NCBI RefSeq assembly: GCF_013868055.1
Contig: NZ_JACEOL010000029.1
Coordinates: 1-64,000 of the forward strand
Direction of reading: 5' to 3'
Length of the DNA: 64,000 nucleotides
Origin: Thermoactinomyces mirandus
GTDB taxonomy: Bacteria; Bacillota; Bacilli; Thermoactinomycetales; Thermoactinomycetaceae
In this document: one piece after another, positions 61,489-64,000 of the stretch
Layout of the letters: each line of letters begins with the position of its first letter
Position numbering within the stretch: the stretch's first letter is position 1
Made by a program: the position numbers and the translations under genes
Notes under the pieces: model-generated
Database searches by the model: none
The model's input: the letters and a program-made list of their open reading frames with translations, nothing else
What the model was told of the DNA's origin: nothing

Positions 61489-62388
61489 ATGAATTACGAT
61501 CAGTTACAAGCCTTTTATTACGCCTCAAAGGTGCTCAATTTTACATAAGCAGGGGAATTTCTCAATTTAACCCAATCAGCAATTACAGCCCGCATTCGCA
61601 ATCTGGAACAGGAACTTTCCTGCCAACTGTTTGACAAGCAAGGCAAACAAATCCGCTTGACCCAGGAAGGAAAAATCCTGTTGGATTATGCAGAAAAAAT
61701 CATCTTTTATACCGATGAGGCAAAAGATGCCATGCACTCCATCACCCAGACACAGCTTACTGTCGGTTTCACTCCTGCGTTTTCCCATCAAGTCATTTGC
61801 ACGGCTGTAAAGGAATTTCCAAAAATCCATTATATTTACCTGCAAATCATCGAAGGCCATGATTCCATCAGGCTCCTGGAACAGGTTCAAAATCAGAAAC
61901 TGGATCTTGCTTTTATTCGCACCGCCACCTTCGACTCCAACTTGACTGTGGATTACTTGTTTAGCGACAGGACCTTTGTCTTTGTATCACCTACCCATCC
62001 ACTCAGCGCAAAAACAATGGTAACGATGGGGGACTTGCAAGGCCAAACGATGATTCATTATTCCAGAAGTGTTGGCATATGGAAAAAAATCGAGAATACG
62101 CTGGTTGGCGTAACGGACCTTAAAAAGCTGGAAATAAAAAATATCGCCATGTTGAAAAAATTTGTAACAGAAGGACTTGGCTTCAGCATTCTTCCTTATT
62201 TCTCAATCATTGAAGAAGTCCAAAGAAAAGAACTGAAAATATTGGAATACAAACCTCGTATTCCCAAAAATATTATGTCTGTCTACTATACCGGATCTTC
62301 GCGAACTGAATATCAAAAATTTATTTCCTGTTGCAAAAAACATCTAAATACCAGTCTCGTCTATTCTTTGCAAATTCGCGAATCTTAG
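61489..62388 (+). pseudogene. LysR-family regulator with early nonsense codon
   Basis: GGAGGG and ATG 61489 open MNYDQLQAFYYASKVLNFT, then a TAA at codon 20 and AGEFLNLTQSAITARIRNLE in the same frame. LysR proteins have Lys or Arg at that point, so a single A-to-T change explains it. The rest is intact to 62388: effector domain with LTVGFTPAFSHQVICTAVKE, DLAFIRTATFDSNLTVDYLF, FVTEGLGFSILPYFSIIEEV. It diverges from the degraded catabolic genes and was probably their activator. Restart at a later codon would lose part of the HTH. Confidence 0.85.
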
Positions 62389-62652
62389 CCAGACATGCTG
62401 ATCCTTTTTTTGTACGTCTCTTCTTTCTCTAAACAGCTCCCAAATATATCTATTCAGGGTGTCAACCAGTTATCTGTTCCCCATCCCTGCTACCACTGAC
62501 ATGAATCCAATTATTCTAAGTTTAGAAATAAAATATTCATCATTCATTAACAACAAGTCCCTCCTTTACGCAGATTTTTGACACTATAATGAATTGAAAT
62601 TAATAATTCACAACAATAATTTTTCTATTACATGAACAGGAGGTCAGAGGTT

Positions 62653-63780
62653 ATGAAGAAGTGGTCGATTTTCCTTATTGGCCTGATTGTGACAATAACT
62701 GCAGTAGTAATGGGACCAGCTCTTTTCGTGGAAACAAAAGCGGTTTCCAAAGCGCCTGAAACCGATCTCGACGCATTGAAACCAACCGTTTCTGAAAAAC
62801 AGGATACGGACCTGCCCAATATTGCCATCCTGGCAACCGGCGGAACCATTGCCGGTACCGGTTCATCTTCCACGGAGACAACCGGGTACAAATCGGGGGA
62901 TCTCGCCATTGAAACTTTGATTGAAGCCGTTCCTGAAATGAAAAAGATCGCCAATATTTCAGGAGAACAGATTGTAAATGTAGACAGTACGGATATTACG
63001 AACGAAATTCTGTTGAAATTGGGCAAGCGGATCAATGAGTTGCTTGCTTCGGACGACGTCGACGGAATTGTTGTGACACATGGCACGGATACATTGGAAG
63101 AAACGGCCTATTTCCTGAACCTTGTTGTCAAAAGCGACAAACCCGTCGTTTTGACTGCAGCGATGCGGCCGGCAACAGCGATGAGTGCGGACGGGCCTTT
63201 TAACTTGTATAACGCCGTTTTGTTGGCCAGTGACAAAAGCTCCAGGGGAAAAGGAGTTCTTGTGGCACTGAATGACCGGATCGCTTCTGCCAGAAACATT
63301 ACAAAAACCAATACCACCGCGACGGATACATTCAAATCGGTTGAAAACGGATATTTGGGAGCCATCGTTGGCGGCAAACCTTACTACTATAATGAAACCA
63401 CCCGTTTAAACACGACCAGGTCGGTATTTGACATTTCCAAAATTGATGCTTTGCCGCAAGTCGACATCATTTACGGATACCAAAACAGCCCGACATACAT
63501 GTATACAGCGGCTGTGAAAAACGGGGCTAAAGGAATCGTGGTGGCTGCACCTGGAGACGGCACATTGTCCAGCAAAGCCCTGGAAGGTGTTCAGGAAGCG
63601 ATGAAAAACGGAGTGGTCGTCGTCCGTTCTTCCCGTGTGGGATCAGGAACAGTTTCACCGAAAGAAGGATTTATTACCTCTGATTCATTAAACCCGCAAA
63701 AAGCACGTATTCTATTGATGCTTGCCTTGACGCAAACAAAAGATCCGGTCAAAATACAAGAATTTTATAATCAATATTAA
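62653..63780 (+). CDS. L-asparaginase type II, exported
   Basis: A 375-residue enzyme that converts asparagine to aspartate and ammonia. The start [20 protein letters not shown] is a signal peptide or membrane anchor; the catalytic part begins at [15 protein letters not shown] (first Thr nucleophile). The second active triad follows in [18 protein letters not shown], with [23 protein letters not shown] 62653 has AGGAGG 9 nt upstream; the ORF could open earlier at 62632 but without a ribosome site. Released ammonium fits the nitrogen-control genes glnK-glnL nearby, though the pseudogene block lies between. A strong terminator follows. Confidence 0.93.
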   Translation: MKKWSIFLIGLIVTITAVVMGPALFVETKAVSKAPETDLDALKPTVSEKQDTDLPNIAILATGGTIAGTGSSSTETTGYKSGDLAIETLIEAVPEMKKIANISGEQIVNVDSTDITNEILLKLGKRINELLASDDVDGIVVTHGTDTLEETAYFLNLVVKSDKPVVLTAAMRPATAMSADGPFNLYNAVLLASDKSSRGKGVLVALNDRIASARNITKTNTTATDTFKSVENGYLGAIVGGKPYYYNETTRLNTTRSVFDISKIDALPQVDIIYGYQNSPTYMYTAAVKNGAKGIVVAAPGDGTLSSKALEGVQEAMKNGVVVVRSSRVGSGTVSPKEGFITSDSLNPQKARILLMLALTQTKDPVKIQEFYNQY

Positions 63781-63860
63781 TAATCTTCTCCATCAGACGG
63801 GGTAAAAACCACGGCATGATTATCTGGACAAAAACAGGTTAATATTCCTTCATTTCCTTT

Positions 63861-63898
63861 AACTTCTTTCAAACTGTCAGTTTGAAAGAAGTTTTTTT
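63861..63898 (+). terminator. Terminator after asparaginase
   Basis: Perfect 14-bp stem AACTTCTTTCAAAC / GTTTGAAAGAAGTT with a 5-nt loop, ending in TTTTT. Confidence 0.9.
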
Positions 63899-64000
63899 GA
63901 ACCGCGTGGATCTTTTTTACCGATCTTTCCTCTCATAACCGTTTTGCAATTTCTACTTTTCTCTGACCAAAACAATAAAGACATTGCTTGCCACTGGCTA

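Overview
The window reads as chromosome from an endospore-forming, low-to-mid GC Bacillota (Bacillales). The core gene order glnA-glnR ... ynbB-hflX-spoVK ... hfq-miaA ... mutL-mutS ... cotE-ricA-miaB matches the Bacillus-type chromosome. CotE, SpoVK, a CotA-type multicopper oxidase and the coproporphyrin-dependent haem pathway (hemE-hemH-hemY-hemQ) also point there. A placement near Alicyclobacillaceae or Paenibacillaceae is only a guess.

Layout. 0.2-2.2 kb: a collapsed Bce-type locus (intact response regulator, kinase lost, ATPase cut at its P-loop and joined to a broken permease). 2.6-8.4 kb: stand-alone MurF-like ligase, BrnQ, iron alcohol dehydrogenase, DUF421 and DUF1657 proteins. 8.7-11.9 kb: murQ-murR-murP for N-acetylmuramate, with a perfect palindrome over its -35 box. 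12.1-14.2 kb: asnS-dnaD. 14.4-18.6 kb: haem operon. 19.0-22.0 kb: a decayed nitric-oxide locus (norB remnant, hemerythrin, DUF2249 fragment, Crp/Fnr regulator) with several TGTGA-N6-TCACA-like sites. 22.2-28.2 kb: tagatose-6-phosphate operon lacR-lacA-lacB-gatABC-lacC-lacD. 28.4-35.8 kb: HAD phosphatase, glnRA with a GlnR box, DUF456, YnbB, HflX, SpoVK. 36.0-39.6 kb: zinc alcohol dehydrogenase, NUDIX, multicopper oxidase. 39.7-52.6 kb: hfq, miaA, methyltransferase, mutL, mutS, amidoligase, cotE, ricA, miaB. 52.9-57.7 kb: xpt, frameshifted hcp with three TGTGA boxes, glnK-glnL with a GlnR/TnrA box. 57.8-62.4 kb: a pseudogene cluster (two SDRs, acyl-CoA ligase, BadI/MenB-like crotonase, LysR) resembling an alicyclic or aromatic acid degradation operon. 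62.6-63.8 kb: exported L-asparaginase.

The strongest novelty is in mutS. A 2,080-bp group II intron (46145-48224, minus strand) splits the gene after codon 34, just behind the mismatch-reading FYE motif. Both boundaries, domain V, the branch-point A and an EBS1 hairpin complementary to the exon can be read. The intron protein keeps its maturase domain X, but its reverse-transcriptase site is destroyed (YADD to YGGE, PQG to PIG, RT-0/1 region deleted) and it has no endonuclease domain. It looks like an immobile intron kept only for splicing, so MutS production would depend on RNA splicing.

A second theme is a TGTGA-type regulon: a Crp/Fnr protein with a CRP-like R-E-x-V-x-R recognition helix but no Fe-S cysteine set, and matching boxes at hcp, hemerythrin, DUF2249, hemE/norB and its own upstream region. 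A third is patchy gene decay, confined to a few accessory loci while housekeeping genes are intact.
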